DNA from: Taeniopygia guttata
Lineage: Eukaryota > Chordata > Aves > Passeriformes > Estrildidae
Direction of reading: 5' to 3'
DNA length: 64,000 bases
Assembly: GCF_048771995.1 (NCBI RefSeq)
Contig: NC_133033.1
Coordinates: 5,704,501 to 5,768,500 of the forward strand
The translations under genes and the position numbers were made by a program. The notes under the pieces are model-generated. The model ran no database searches, was not told where the DNA came from, and saw only the letters and a list, made by a program, of their open reading frames with translations. Numbering within the stretch: the first letter of the stretch is position 1; every line of letters begins with the position of its first letter. This document shows, piece after piece, positions 36,801 through 51,800 of this stretch.

Positions 36801-39800
36801 AATAGACCAGATCTCACTTCACAGGTCACAGCTACTGAATTATCAAAATTACATGTCAACAAATGAGTTTTCTCTTATATGTAGTTGTTGGAACTGTGAA
36901 CTTTAATTTCAGTTTGTCACCCCTGTGTGGAGAAGAGGGAGCTGCCTGTGGGGTGCTGGTCTGAGCCCCAGTCTCACATGCAGTCATTTCAAAGTGTCTC
37001 TGCCACTGTTACTCAATAGGTCAAACAATGGCTAAAAAAATAACAGTGATTCTGGCACTGAGATTTTATTGTTGTTGTCTTTCTGTGCTTCCATTTCAGT
37101 TTCTTTGGAAGATTAAAGAAGTAAAACTTTTGTTTTGACTTGAAGTGCATGGTGGTCTTTTGTCTGAACCTCAAATTAAATTTAAAAAATAAAAATACTG
37201 AGGAAGGTAGTACTTGGGGAGGAGGAGGCATTTTATAAAAGTGAGCAGCAATTAACCCAAGTTAAAGATGGTGAGAGCTCCTTACCCTAGGTGATGAGCT
37301 GAAGCTCCATTTCCTTTATTAGTATGTAATGGTTTTTGTCATTGCATTAAATAGGTTTGCAGACCCCTTCCATCCTTGGATCCATTTAGGCAGTGACATT
37401 TCAGAATAGCATATTTTATTACATTTTAAAGACACACAAAATCCATCTACAGTTGGTATAAATGGCTTCCTTGGTGACTTTCTGTGACAAAGCTGAGTGG
37501 ATAATTCTGGGTGCTGAGGTACCTGCAATTATCTGGTTTGAGCAACAAGGCCTTTGCACTGTGCTGCACCACTGTGTTGGTGTGTGTGACAGAGCCTGTC
37601 ATGTATAAGGGAATGAATTTGTCTTTCAATTATTTTATGGTAGTAACATGTTTGATGAAAATGCCCCTTGACTCTGTTGTTCCTTCTGTGCCAGACACTG
37701 GAGACCATGCTGGCTGCAGTGAAGAAAGGCAAAAAAATCAATGAAGAAGAAATGCCACCTCCTGTTGCAACAGGAAAGAGTTCTTCTTATGTACCTCAAG
37801 CCATGGGAGTGGAGCTGGAGAATTCGGGAGATTCACCAGAGAATAAAGCTGACTCTGCTGCAGGTGATGAGCAGAAGGCTTCTCCTGAGGCAAGGGAGCA
37901 TTTGGAATCAGAGTCTCTGCAAGGTCGTGCTGCTGCTGATCCTACTGTGGAAACAGGTACTCTGATCTGAGAGGAGAAGCAGTTGCAGCCCTGATTTAAT
38001 GTTGCATCTTCCCTGATGTTTGTGGTGTGTGTAGCAAAGCACTGCTTAGTTGGAATTTGTGCTGAATGTCTCAGAGCTGTCCATAGAATGCTGAGTTTCT
38101 GGCAGTGGAGTCAGTTATTGTTTTAGAGCTCTTCTGTGCACTGGATCAGTATCCTTAACTTCTCTAGTGCCTCAGTTCCTCCTTCATTATTTGGCATGTG
38201 GAATTCCAGCCTTAAAAGAGTCTTGAGGTACTGACTGAAAGACCTAATATTTTTCTTTCAATTGGGAAGAACGGAGTTGTTATGTTAGATGGGACTTCTG
38301 GAGACTGGAGGAAAAAGGATATTTGTAAGATGGCTTACAGCAAAAACAGACAAATGTGGGTTTGCATAGCTGGATGTAGCAAGGGATAAAAATCGTGCAT
38401 GCTCTGTGTCAGTCTCAGCATTGTCTCATTCTCCCAGATCCCCAGCACAGCAGCACACGAGCAATCCTACTTATGAGGCAGAAGGAATATAAATTAGCAG
38501 CTCTAAAAGCCAAGCAGCAAGGGGACCTGGAGAAAGCAAAGGAATACATGAAGACAGGCAAGGTATGCACTCAAGAAATCCCAAATGTTGAACATAACCC
38601 TGTGCTGTACCCACATGCATTAAATGTCACATACTTAATGTGGCAGCTGGCAGGTCTTGGACAAACCAGAATAAACCTTTTGTTTTTTTCTGTGTTAGAA
38701 ATTTAATGTGGTGTTGGAAGCTTTGGACAGTGGGCAGCCAGTAGACCTCCAGAATATGCCTCCATCTCCTCAGGGTAAGGCTTGTCTTCAGGAAACCCTT
38801 TCAGAAGTCTCTGCTGTAATTGAATGATTCTGCATTTGGTTGCAAAGCTGTTAAAAGAACTGGAGATTGTTTAGGACTGAGGCTCACTGCATGTTCACAG
38901 CCTAATCAAGACCAATGAACAGAAATGAGGTATCATTACTTACATTGCAGTTACTCTCTGTGAATTACAAGTTCAAGCAAGTGTTGATGTCTCACATTCT
39001 GGGTTTTATAAGTGTAGATAATAGCAGCCAGTATTTGAAGTGGAAGGAGAAGAAGGATAATGGCACATTCTTAAAATTTACTGTAATATTTGATGGTGTT
39101 ATGTGCTTCAACTAAAATTTGTAATGTTCAGATTAACAAACAGATTGCAGTGCACTAAAGTCTAATTTTTAAAGCAAGTTATCAATATAAAGATACCTCA
39201 GTCCTAGTAAGAGAGAGTTTGGTGGTTTTTTTAAGTAGATGCAGTATCCCTACCAATAATTAATGCTTGGTCTTTGTGGCCCAGTCTTTTAACCAATTTA
39301 CTGTAGTAGATTATTTTATTCTAAGACACTTAATGACAGATTTTTTCAGGAAATCATGAGAGACATGACTCAAGTTACCGATCACTAAATGGCATTGCAG
39401 AGGAACCTCACCCAGGGCATAACCTTGCCTTAAAACGTGCAAGATTTTTGCAGCAAATAGTGTTGTAGTTTTCTGTTATACAATACCAGAAGCTGGAATT
39501 TCTGAATAGATTATATGAGCCTCTTCCCTTTTCCAGCACATCTTTTGTTACTAGAATATTTTAGTCAATTAGCAGACTTGTTCACTCTTTCCATCTGCCA
39601 AGATACCAAGTTATATTTTGGGGCGAGAATTCTTGGAATACTTGAACTACTTTTACTTTTTTTTTTCCTCTCAAGCAGCCCTAACCAAAAGTAAATCAGC
39701 ATTTGAGATTTTCTCTTATAAAGCATGTTCTGGGGATAGTGGGAACCTTAGACTTAGCTAGCCGTGGAGGTACTGTTTGGAAGCCAGAAAGCTTTCAGGA

Positions 39801-42800
39801 AGATGATATGATCGAATTAAAGGTTTTCTGAATGACATGCAGCAGTAATTGCTGTGTGTGGAACATGATGTGAAACTTCCTGCTTTCCCTGCTTTGCAGA
39901 TCTTGAAAGCTTAGGACATGTACAAGATGCATCCAAGCAAAAAGTACCACCTCGGGTGGGAAGTTCCCAGGATCTTGCAACACCTGAACCTCAGACACAA
40001 GAACCTTCAGGTAGGACTTTTGCATTTCTCTAGTAAGTCATGAAAATAGCACAGCTGGGAAGCACTTGTAAGGTCTGACCTCTCCCACTGAACTGCAGCA
40101 GGAGTGAGTAAACTGGCTAATGTTCCTGACTATTGTTTGCTGCTGATCCAGTCTACTTCTGTTCTGGATCAGTGATGGAAGTAAAAGTTAATAAACCTTC
40201 TTTATAGCAGCAGTGTTCATAGTGACACTTTCCAGTGATGTTCTGTGAGGAAGGGGAGGAGACAGGCAGCCTGTGTGTTTTGAAATCTTCATGATGTGGC
40301 ATTTAATTGTCTGTGTGGTTTGCAGAGTCCCTGCAGCAGCCCAGGACGGTGCTGGAAGCGCTGCAGCAGCGGCTGGAGAAGTACAGGGCAGCAGCAGCTC
40401 AGGCTAAAGCCAGCGGGGACGATCGCAAGGGCAGGATGCACGACAGGATAGCCAAGGTAAAACTAAAGTGTGGCTCTTTGCACCCAGCAAAGCCATTTGA
40501 ATTAGTTCTCTTGCTGACTTTTTCGAGGCTGAAATAATTTGTGTATTGTCTGTCTGTTTGAAAAGAAGTCCAGTGGGGAAGCTGGAAAGCATTCGGAGGA
40601 AGAAATAGAGACAATGCACATACTGTAGTAAAATACTGAGTCTTGTGCAGTGTTTGTGCTGGTTAAATACAGATGATTGCTAATTCACAGTCAGCTCTAT
40701 TTTGTGTCTTACTGAGTGCCTTTGATTGCAGCAATACCAAGATGCCATAAGAGCCCATAAGGCAGGGAGAAAAGTGAATTTTTCTGAGCTACCTGTTCCT
40801 CCTGGTAAGTGTCAATGTAAAACGTCCTAATACCCACTTTTGTGCACCTGCTAGGCTTTGAAGAGGCTATGCAGGTATTGCCTGTTCATCCTGTGGAGCA
40901 GCTCCTCCTTTTTCTCAGGGGGTAGCTGGCCCTGCTGTTTGATAGTATTATGCAATTTTTTTCTTAATATGCTCCCAAACACTGACACTAGTGAATATTC
41001 CTGCATATTGGTAGCCTGATTGACAGTGTGGGAATTTAAAACTGGCACTATTTGAAAAGTTCAACAGCTTCACCATAGGCAGGTGCTAAAAATGTTACTT
41101 GTCTATCTTCTGTGTCAGCCCTCCTAGAGGAAAGACTAAAATTGGGTTATACTGGTTTCTTAGTTTTGCTGGAAAGAGGCTTTTAGAAGTGAAAACATTT
41201 TCCTGATCGTGCCCTATTTTGCCGATTCCTATCAGGAGCCTGAGAGTTTGATATCTAATTAATATCCCCTTGTAACACCTTGTAACATCAAATCAGTATT
41301 GCAGCTCTCCTGGCTGTTAAAAGAATCTGCAGAGATGAAGCAAATTATGCCCATGGTCACACTGAGACAGTGGCAGAGGCAGCAGCTGAGCCTGTTTCTT
41401 GAGACACTGTGTCCTCTTTATCTTCTTCAGAGCACTGAGTGCTGTGTCTGCAGAAGTTTGGGCAAGGTCATCTGTGAATGCTCTGCCTCTCATTTGCATG
41501 ATACCATTTCTCCTCTAGAAACATCTTTCCTTTTATCTTGGTCTTGATGTGTTCTTCTGAAGGATACACTCAGCACTGCAAAGCAGTGCCTGGATTGTAA
41601 GTTAGAGGACAGAGAGGACCTTGTGGTGTTTTTGTCATGTCAAATGTGGCAATGGCAAGCACTGCAGTGGTAGTAGAGTAGGCACTGTCAGCTCTGTCAG
41701 GTCATGTGTGGCTTTGAAGGCTTCCTGCTTTGAATCTGTCCCTGAAAGGCAGTTTAGCATCCCTTTTAGCAGAATGTGGTCCCTTTCTTGGTAAATACCA
41801 GTTTCTGTAAGAGTGAGGTACTCCATATTTATACCTCTGGAAATATGGAGAACTGCTCCATGTCCTTGCACATCAGCTGTGTTTTTCAGCCATCATTTAG
41901 GGGCCACGTGATTTACACTGAATACAATTATCAGGCAGTCACTGAAACCACCAGTGAATTATCCTGGGATGGCAATGCCCTTCATGGCATCTGGCTGGTG
42001 ATGAGTACCAGCCATGGACTCCCTGGAAACAAATGCTGCTGAGCAATGGATCAAATGTCACACAGGGCAGCAGCACAACATTCTCTGTTCTGCCTGCCTG
42101 AGTACCTCAAGCTTGTGCTATAGCAGCCATCTCTTGGTTTAGAAGCAGTTTAGTCACTGTTTCTTAGCACTTCTCATGAAACTGGCAGCTAGAATACTTC
42201 CTATATATTAAATGAGAGAAGTCTTAACAGACATTTTATTGTAGTGGCTCTGGATTTCTGTTCTCTGAAGCTGACACGAAACTGGTCTTGTGGCAGTGAG
42301 AGTTTATCTTCCATCATCAAGCCTTCCTCCCATACTTAAAAGGATAACAAAACAATGAAGAGCATTATTCTTCATACACTTCTCATTTAACTCATCTGAT
42401 TCTGCCTTAGTTTGCTACCTCTGCATTGCAGTACCTTTACAGCAGAGACTGAGTGTGTAACAACCCAGCTGTCAGCAGCGGATTGTTTATTACCCTGGGG
42501 GTAGCCCTGATTTTCTGCTGGACTGTGTGCCTGCTAAAGTGAGGCAGCAGTGAGAGGGGAAAAAATGAGACTAAATTCTCTGCTGGTTCTGGGGACATCC
42601 CTGCTACTGAGGTCTTGAGGATGTGAGGTTGCTTGGCTGGCTGCCAGTTGCTCAGCTTGGAAAACTGCTCAGTTATTGCATCATTTTACTATCATCCACT
42701 TTAGCTGGGTGGCTGTGAGATATCTGATCTTAAGCCACCACTCAGACTTGATCTAGCAAGGCTTTTTGGCCTTGGCCTTAGTCTAGTTAGACTGAATACT

Positions 42801-45800
42801 AAAATACATTAGATAATAGGTATTTGGATAGAAACAACTTCACAGTAAACAAGTAATATCAAAGACATACCATAGGGCTTATACAACTCTCTCTTCTGTG
42901 TTCCTTTCCTTGACAGGATTTCCCCCTCTTCCTGGTGTTGCAGCAACAGATGGTGGCAGCACAATTGCTGCTGTCCTGGAGAGTGCCAGCAAGCTGGCAA
43001 ACATGGAGGAGAATGATGAAGAGGAGGAGGTTAGTGTTGCCTGGTAGGATGTGTAAAAGTTCAATTGCCACCTCTTGTGGCATGCAGAGATGAGGCCATT
43101 GGATTTCCAGGTAAGGGTGCTGAGGTGAAATACATTTCCCCAAAAGTCTGAGGGAGTACAGGATCTCAGTAGTAATTTCAGTTTCCTTTATAGAGTAGGA
43201 GAGACAGATGAGGTATTACTACAGTCAGTACCACAGAGTCCGTGAGTGCAGGGTTTGGCTCTTTCATAGCTGTGTTGTATGTAGATTTTATTTTCAAAGC
43301 AAATACTTGAGATCCTCACCACTCCTTTACATTTTTCTGAAGTACATAAATGCATACTTTTATCCTGCATCCCAGTAGCTTCCTATGTTTGTTCTTTCCC
43401 AGGATGTTCAGCTCTTACTGCTTTTTGTCAGGCTGTACCAGCATTTAGACTTTGGTTTGACTTCTATTTCTCTCTGGATTTGCTTGCTGATTGATTGTGC
43501 TTTCAATTGGAGCAGCTTTTAATGGAGAGAATTTCTGGATAATATTTTTCCTGCATGCCTCTGCTTTTTTAAAAATCACTGCCTTGTTGAACATTCTTTT
43601 TATTCCATCTATGGCTTGCGTAGGTCAGCTACCTGTTGGCCTGGCATATCTCATAAACCTTCAGAAGTTAAAATTTACTATCTGTAATGCAATGCTCCCC
43701 TCAAAAGGGATACCCAGAGGCTGATACAGTGATAACCATGGTTGTTGATGCTTGAGATGCCTCAACTCTGGAAGAGATTTTATGCATTTAATATGCATTT
43801 CTTTTTGTTTTGCTAGAATGAGCCTCTTCCCCAGGCCCCAGTTGCCAAGAAGCCAACCCAGGTTGTTAAACCAACTCCAGTTCCATCTGCTGCAGCTCAG
43901 GAGAGCTCTCCTGAGCACCTGAAACGAGCTGCATCACCCTCCACCCTGGACAAGGCAGAGTCAATGGATCATCTCCCTCCAGCTGGTAAGTGAAGGGATC
44001 ACCATTCCCAGTGCTCCACATGCAAGGTGTTTGCTCTAGTTTGGTGAAGACTATAATTTAGGTGTGAGCCTGTGAATGTGTCATAGATTTCCTCTGACAG
44101 GAGCCTCAATATGTGTGTGCTGGAGGGCAGACCCAGACCAGCCATGCAGCTTTATTTCACAGACAGCATGTATAATTATAAGGCTGATTAGGTTTTTTAA
44201 TTAATTTTGATGTAACAAGATTCATAATGTTTAACTCTGCTCACAGCTGAACTCTCCATATACCCCCATTAAAGGGGACAGGTTGCTAGTGTGAATTTTT
44301 CATTGATCTAATGGAGCTCCCTACATCACACAGAGTTCTCTGCCTGGTGCTTCACCCAAGGATCTCAGGCTGGCTGTGCAGGCAGGGCTTCGTCAATCTC
44401 TGCTCTTTCTAAGGTCACTGAGCAGTTGTGTGTACAAGATGAATTGTACAGTTAGTAAGGGACAGGCACCACCTCACAGTGTGGTTTGGGCACACACAGG
44501 CAGTGCTCAGGCTCTCACTGATACCTCGACTGTAATCCCATCCTCCTTCCCTTCTGCCCTGGCTAGTTCCCTCAGGATGAAGTAGAACTGCCTGGTTGAC
44601 TGGTGCAATAACCTGGTAAAATGTAAAGCAATTTTATTGGTGTGGTTGTCTTTAATGTTTTGGCAAGGAAAGAAAAAGACTCAAGCATTAATAAGAAGCT
44701 AAGAGAACAAGGGGTTACAAAGAAGCAGAGGTGATATATCTGAGTGGGCCTGCACATTGGTTTATTGGGGTTCTTTTCTAACAAATCAGGGGAGAGGAAG
44801 GAAATTACTCCAGAGGATGCTCATAATATTTGCTGTTTTTTAGAAGTTACCATGGAAAGCTGAAAGTTTGGATTCAGCTTCTCCCTTGGACCAGTCAGCT
44901 GTGCTGGAGTCTGTTTCAAGCCTGCAAATTAGGGGCTGTAATAACTCTTGTGACACTTGTGAAGTTATGTGAGGTTTTTTTGATGAAGGATGCTGTTCTA
45001 GAAGGAAGCTTGTTTCTTTTTTAATGCTTGAAATTGAAAGTGCCCAAGAAACAGTGGAGTGCAGTAGGGAAATGTCCTGATTTGACATCTCTGCTTTCAC
45101 TGATCTTTTCCTGGCTGTGAACTGAACAGGGTAAGCCTGTGTGGGGGGCATCAGCAGTGTCAGATGAGTGAGTGTTTCTGTGCAACTGTTTTTCAGTTAG
45201 GGAACAGCTGGAATTTCTGGAGAACAGGAAGAAGCAGTACCTGAAGGCAGCCATCAAAGCAAAGAGGGAGAACAACCTCGAACAGGCAAAGACATATCTC
45301 AGAACAGCCAAGGGCCTTGACCTAAAGATTGAGCAGGCAAAATCTGGCAAAACTGTTGATATTTCTAAGGTTAGTAGGACTGGTAATATTCTGCTTTGTT
45401 TCATATTCATGGACATCTAAGTTCTTACTTTTCCCTATAAGGGCTCTGAAATGTGGTGTTCTTGTGCTGCAGCTGCCATCACCTCCTACAGATGATGAGG
45501 GTGATTTTATCTTTGTACACCATGAAGATGTCAGGCTGTCTCAGAAAGCAGATGAAGTTTATGCACAGCTTGTAAAATTGCTGAAGGATCAACATGAGGT
45601 GACCATTTTATATTTTCTAGAAATATAAAGCTGGAGTTTCTTTTGTACATTTCTGTGGGGTTTATTAATATTCTAATCCCATCATTGTTCCAGTGGGGTC
45701 TTTTTTTTTTCTTTTAAAATTCTTTTGATATTGTGTGTCCTAAAATGGAGAATTTTCAGAGTTGGATTCTATGGATAGTTAAACCCAGAGGGTGTGCTTG

Positions 45801-48800
45801 AAGGCTTGGGACTAGCAAATTATCACTCTTAAATATGAGCACTCAAGTTTGAAAAAAGAACCTGAATGTTAAGACTAGGCCTAAGATGAACATCATATCT
45901 ACAGATGAGGTGATTAAAAAGTAGTAGGGAGAACAGCTCAAACAGATGCTGTGCTTTGGACTTGAAGAATAGGGTGGTGAATGTTCTTGAGTGACTCAGG
46001 AAAATGCCTGGTTTTCTTAAAGTAGATTATCATCAACCTCAGGACTGGGCCAGTCATGAATCTGTGTGTGAGGATCACAGAGTGAGTCTGTTTGGGTTTT
46101 TTTGTGTTGGCAGAGGTGTTTGCAGTACTCCAAGCAATTCATGCATCTGGGAAACGTAGCAGAAACAACTCGGTAAGACCCTATGCCTGCTTTCAGTCAT
46201 CCCCCAAAGTGGGTATTTCAGGTTTGAGTCTGCCTGGCCCCCTAAAGATGTCTCCACATTGCTCCCACCCTGGCTGAGGATTACTCTGTGCTCTGATTTC
46301 CGGCATGTGTGGGTTTTTTACTGGGTTTTTTTGCCTTTTTCTATAGGTTTGAGAAACTGGCACAAGGTTGTAAAAAGGATATGGAGATCCTACAGCTTGC
46401 ACGAGCACAAGGAATGGATCCTCCAAGCCATCACTTTGAGGAAAGAACCTTTAAAATGATAAGGTGTGGAAAAACAAAATTATTTCTCAGGCTGGAATGA
46501 CTTTCCTGGTCTTTTGCGAATTTTGGGCTTCAGCAAACTTGAGTTGTTCTGTATCTTCTCTTGCTGATTCTTTTGTTTTTAAAATGCCTCCAGCTTCCTT
46601 TCTTATATTTTGTTTCTTCAGCCATTCCTCCTTCCTCTGTGTTTCTCTCTCAGTCCTGTTGCCTCCTGGGCTTTGTTCCTGGCCGCAGAGATATTTTTAG
46701 CTCTGTTTGTGCTCTTCCCTTGCTCTCCTGTATTTTGTGGAGATGATCTCTGTAGGAGTGCACTGCTGAAAAAGCTCTGACAAATAGCCATGGCATCCTG
46801 GTCTGGCAGTGGATCAGCTGATGGTGGGATGAACGTGCTTTTTTGTCTTTTCACAGGATATTTTCTGATCTCAACAGCACAGAAATGCACCTTCTTATTG
46901 TCAGAGGGATGAACCTACCAGCCCCACCAGGTGTGTACTCAAAAGGGCATGGGGGTTTTTTCCTCTGAGTAGGTAAGGAAAGTAATGGGGAACTAAATTT
47001 CTCTATCTTGAAGGCCACTTTAGGAGCCAGCACTCATTTAAAAAAAGTAACCATGTTTTGGGCTCATCCCCCCCCCCCCCAAAAAAAAAACCTTGAAACA
47101 GTATTTTAAAAAAAGCAGAAAGGTGAATTAAGAGAATCTGAGTTCCATCTGGACAGAGAACTTTAAATTTTCCTGGTTCACTCATAATTGGGTCATAGTT
47201 AAGGTTTCATTCTTGCCTCCTATTTTGTTACAAGCGCTTGCCTATGTGTTGCACCACTTTGGTATAGTTTGACTCTTCAATAGGTTTGCTCCTGCCAGTG
47301 TAACTGCTTTTAGCCCCTTGTTCCTGGGAACTTGTAAACCACCTGTGCTAGACTGTCCTAGGACTAACAACATAAAAAAAACCCAGGTGTTTTCCCTTGG
47401 ATGCCAACTTTCCATGGATTTTGGTTTGATGGATGTGTTTTTCAGTTGTCAAGAGGCAGGTCATGAGTCCTACTGTAAAACAGTTGGATGCTCTTGAGAA
47501 TCCTGCTCAAGATGACAGATGCAATGACAATGTCTGTACTGGCTGTTTGGATTGGCTGGTTGTTGTCTCACCCAGGTGTGTCACCAAGAGATTTGGATGC
47601 GTTTGTGAAGTTTGAATTTCAGTACCCAAGTGCGGTGAGTGTGTCATGGCTCTTCTGCCCCTCAGTCTGTCCCCCCTGCCACTGCATGAGCTTGTGAGGG
47701 CTCCAAGGAAAGGGAGAACACTTCTAAACATCCTGCCTGGATCTGCTTTTAAAGCAGATTTATTTTTCTGAGAAGCAGAGCTGCTGAGTGTGTTGGCTGC
47801 AGGTTTGAGCTTTGCACCTTCCTCTTGGTGCTTTCCACACCTTACCCTTGGCAGGGCAGTGCCTGCAGGTTCTGTGTCAGTGCTAAGCCATGCCTGCCTC
47901 TCCCCCGTGAAGGCACAATCAGGCTCTTTCCAATGTTGGCAAAATGTGTCAAAGTTCATTTCTTTCAGGGGTGCAAACACACCCAGAACCAGGGCACACA
48001 AAGTTGTTGCCAAGGGCCACCTTAGATCTCCCTATGTCCTCTTTCCTTAAAAAACCAAGCATTTAAAGGCATTGCATTTGAGCTTCTCTTAAAATTGTGG
48101 GAATGAATTGAAAGGGTTAATCTTTGTCATCAAATAAATGATGATTTAATTAGGAAATATATCTGAAGATAGGACTTGGGCCATGCAAGTTTCTCACCCT
48201 TACTAATTACCACTTGTGTGTATGTGCATTTATATATGTGTATGTATATAAAAATATGTATACACATATCTATTACTTCTTTCATTGGAATTCCCCAGTG
48301 ACATCCTGTTCCTCTCACCTTTAAAAGCAGTCTCTGGTCTGAAAAATACTCAAACCTGGGAGCTAGAAGGGCTTCTGAGACTGACTGTTCTTTTACTGTC
48401 AGTAGAAATCCTGGGGCTTTGCTGCTACCAGACCTTGCTCTTGCAGGACTAATGCTTAGCCCTGGGAGAGTGCAGAGCCTAGGTTTCTACCTCCCTTATT
48501 TCCACTAAAATTAAATCAGTTACCTGTGGGAAATTGGTGATGGTCAGACCAGGTTTGTGTTTAGGTTTGTGACTCAAGGCTTTAATGAAGGAGTAACACA
48601 ATTAGAGTGGCTGAAACCAGAGCTGGTCTCTATGAAAAATTTTCTGGGGAATGAATAAGAATCAGCATAGTTCCTTTTAATCTATTTTCCTTTGTTTAAA
48701 GAAGAGCCAGATCTTTACTCCTTAGCCAACAGTCAAATAAATATACCACCTTTCTCCTTTATAACTGAAATCAGTTTGCAAAGTAGCTGCAATAATTAGG

Positions 48801-51800
48801 CCACACTGTCCTTGTTCATTCCCCAGAGATTTAGTTTGTACTCTGCTTTAGGTTAAAAGTTAATTCATTTTGGTGGCAGATTGATTGTCAGGGAAAATAA
48901 TAGTAGGGCAATTCCCTGAATGATTTGTGATTAATTCCTTGTGTAGCTTATTATTCCAGCTAATGCAGCAGGAACAGAATTACTGTGTCGTGGAAGGTGC
49001 ACAGTTTGTCATGGAGTTTAACAGCCCCAGTCAGTAACTTATTATGATTGGATTGAATTGACTGTGACTATGTAGCTTATCTATGGCTCTCATATTTAAT
49101 GTAATGTTTTGGCTTATTCTTTCTGCAGTATTATCCTTGTTACCACAGTGCAATCCAAGTATTTTAGTCTTGAATATACCATAACTCTTCTTATTTAGAT
49201 AACCCCTAAAATATATGTTTCTGGTATAGGCATAAAATAGAGCCGGCAATAAAAATGGTCACTGGTCTGTTTTCAAGCAATATCTGACAGTTTTATATGA
49301 TGTCTGCTTCTTTTTTTTTGTTTGTTTTTTTTTTGTTTTTTAATAGGAACAACCTCAAAAGAGTAAAACACCTGTAATTAACAATAACAATTGTCCAGGT
49401 GAGTCCTTTTTTCTGGAACAGCAGGGAAAATGCTGCACCTTGGGAATCCCTGGACAGTATGGGCTGGTGGCAGACTGTGAACCAGGCCAGAGATCCTCCC
49501 GCCACCTTTTTTCTTCTTTCTTATGAAAGGGTTTGTTGGGGGGTGAAGTCCGGGTGCATTGGCAATTTCTTCCCCCTCATCCCAATATTAATGTTGGGAT
49601 GTCTGTTATGTCATGAATTAAACCAGTATTAATTATATTATCCAAAACACCCTTTCCCAGTCATTCCAGCCTTAATTCTGCTTTTTCTTTAATATTTTGT
49701 ACCTTTTTCCGTAGCCACAAACCCTGTTTACTTGCTGAAAGACTTATATTCTCTAGTTTTAGCTCTCCAGTACCTTGCTGTCAGCTCACAAAGGCTTGGT
49801 TTTCCTGCAGTTTGGTTTCTGTCCCTGTGAGGTGAGGGTGACATGAACTGTGGCACAGGGATGGACACACCCTGGGCCTGACTGAATGACCTTCCTGAGG
49901 AGGATTCCTGTGGGCCAAACTGAGATAAAAGAGCTCTGAACAGGTGCATGGAATAGAGCCCTGCACACCATTTGACTCCCAGCTTTCTTCCCCTGTGCTT
50001 TATTTCACTTGCAGAGTACAACCAGCTGTTCAAGCTGAACATCAACCGGAACCACCGAGGCTTCCGGCGCGCAATTCGCTCCAAAGGAATTAAATTTGAA
50101 GTGTTTCACAAAGGGTGAGTCCACAGTTTGCTTCTCTGCTAACAGCTGAAGAGTGCTGGAGCTGAAGTTCATGGAGCACAATCTCTAAGCCAGCACTGAA
50201 GAGTTGTCTGGTACTCATGTCTGAGAGCTTTCAAAATGTGCCTGAGCTCTGTAGCTTCCACTCTGGGGGTGAAGGGAGGCACAAATTGAGTGAAGTTGTT
50301 TCAGATCAGCTGAGGATTAGTGTGTTAAAGGAGTTGGTGGGACTGAGAAAGCAGTGATTTACTTCAAATTGTTTTGATTGTTACCCAGTTTGGTTTCAGT
50401 CATCAGGACTAGAAAATTTAAATATTCTGTGGACTAATTCTGTAGAATAATGAAGTGAAGTGGCAACAAAATATGAACAGCAGGAAAGCAGGTGACAGGT
50501 GATGGCAGAACTAGAGTTACGTTTTTGTACTTTAATTCATTGGATCTTGCAATACTTCTGAGCACTGCTGAGAGACTCCCCTCATCTCAGGGAGCAGGAT
50601 CACAAAATGAATGTTAACAATGTTTAGGGAGATCATCCTCAGTTCAGGCTCATAAATGAGTTATTCAGAGTAGGAGTGGCCTGTATTCCCTCATGCCTGG
50701 TCAGTTGTGATCCAGGACTGTGATGGGATGCCAGATAACCTGGTTTTTGTCTGGTGGCTCTTTGTCCTATTCCTTGTTGCTCTTACTGGGCCGTGCAGAA
50801 ATTGTCCATAGGTTTTCTGAGATGGTTTTCAAGTTGCAGATGTTTCAGTTTGTGACCTGAAGTCCCACTGTTTTACTCCAGATCATCCATTGGTGTCTCT
50901 GTTGAAGCAAAAGTTGATTTTCTTTTTTTTTTTTTCCTGTTAGTCCTGACTGCTCTGTGTTCAAGATCACCCCTCTTTTTGCAAAAGCTTAGAAAGTGTT
51001 TACATTTATTTAAAATGGGGTTTTTATCACTTTTTCCCAGCCATCTCCGTGGGAGAAAGGAGAGGATGAAGTGATCCAGGCTCTTTTCTTAAGACTGTCT
51101 GCTCCCTGTCTTTTCTAAGACTACAAATGAATAATACTTCCAGAAATGCTTTTGTGGATGTTGTAGCTTTGGGATCTCTGATAGCTCCTTGACCATCTCC
51201 CAAGAATTATTTTTGCTCAGTGAGCAAAGGAGACTTGTTTCAGGTCATTTATATTAAACTTCAGTTTAACAACACTTTCAAGTGAAAACTCAGCAATGTA
51301 TTTTTCCAAAAGAAAAGTCTCTTCTTGAGCCTCTCCTAAAAGCTTCTGAAGATGAAAGGGGATTTCCCCAGAGCTGTTTCTGAAGCCATAGCCTAGAGCA
51401 AGTTCTCAGTCTTCACAGCAGCCCCCTGGAACTGAGCAGGGATGAACCAGTCTTTATTGTTTCTTGAATTATAAAATGGAAAAATGCTTTAAAAAATTCA
51501 GCAAGAATTGCTGATTCTCTGAAGTTTATGAGCAAAGTGCCCCACATGCTGCAGTACAATTACATAACCCTACATTTTAAGGTGCTTGTGAAGTGAAGAA
51601 AGTATTCCAACATGTGAGCTAAGAAGCTTTGAACTTTCCTAAATTATTCTGTGAGTCTGCTGTGGCCTCACTGATTGAGAGTCTCAGTCTCCTGTTGCCA
51701 CCAGTGATGTGATCATGAGGCTCCATTAACAGTCTTTGAGTTTCCATTGAATATGTCAAGTCTTGCTTTATAGTATCTTAGTATCTCTTAATGATAGTAA

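Noticed and set aside
48220-48270. TG/TA-rich alternating stretch.
   Set aside because: Interrupted simple sequence in an intron, with no clean repeat unit or sign of function.
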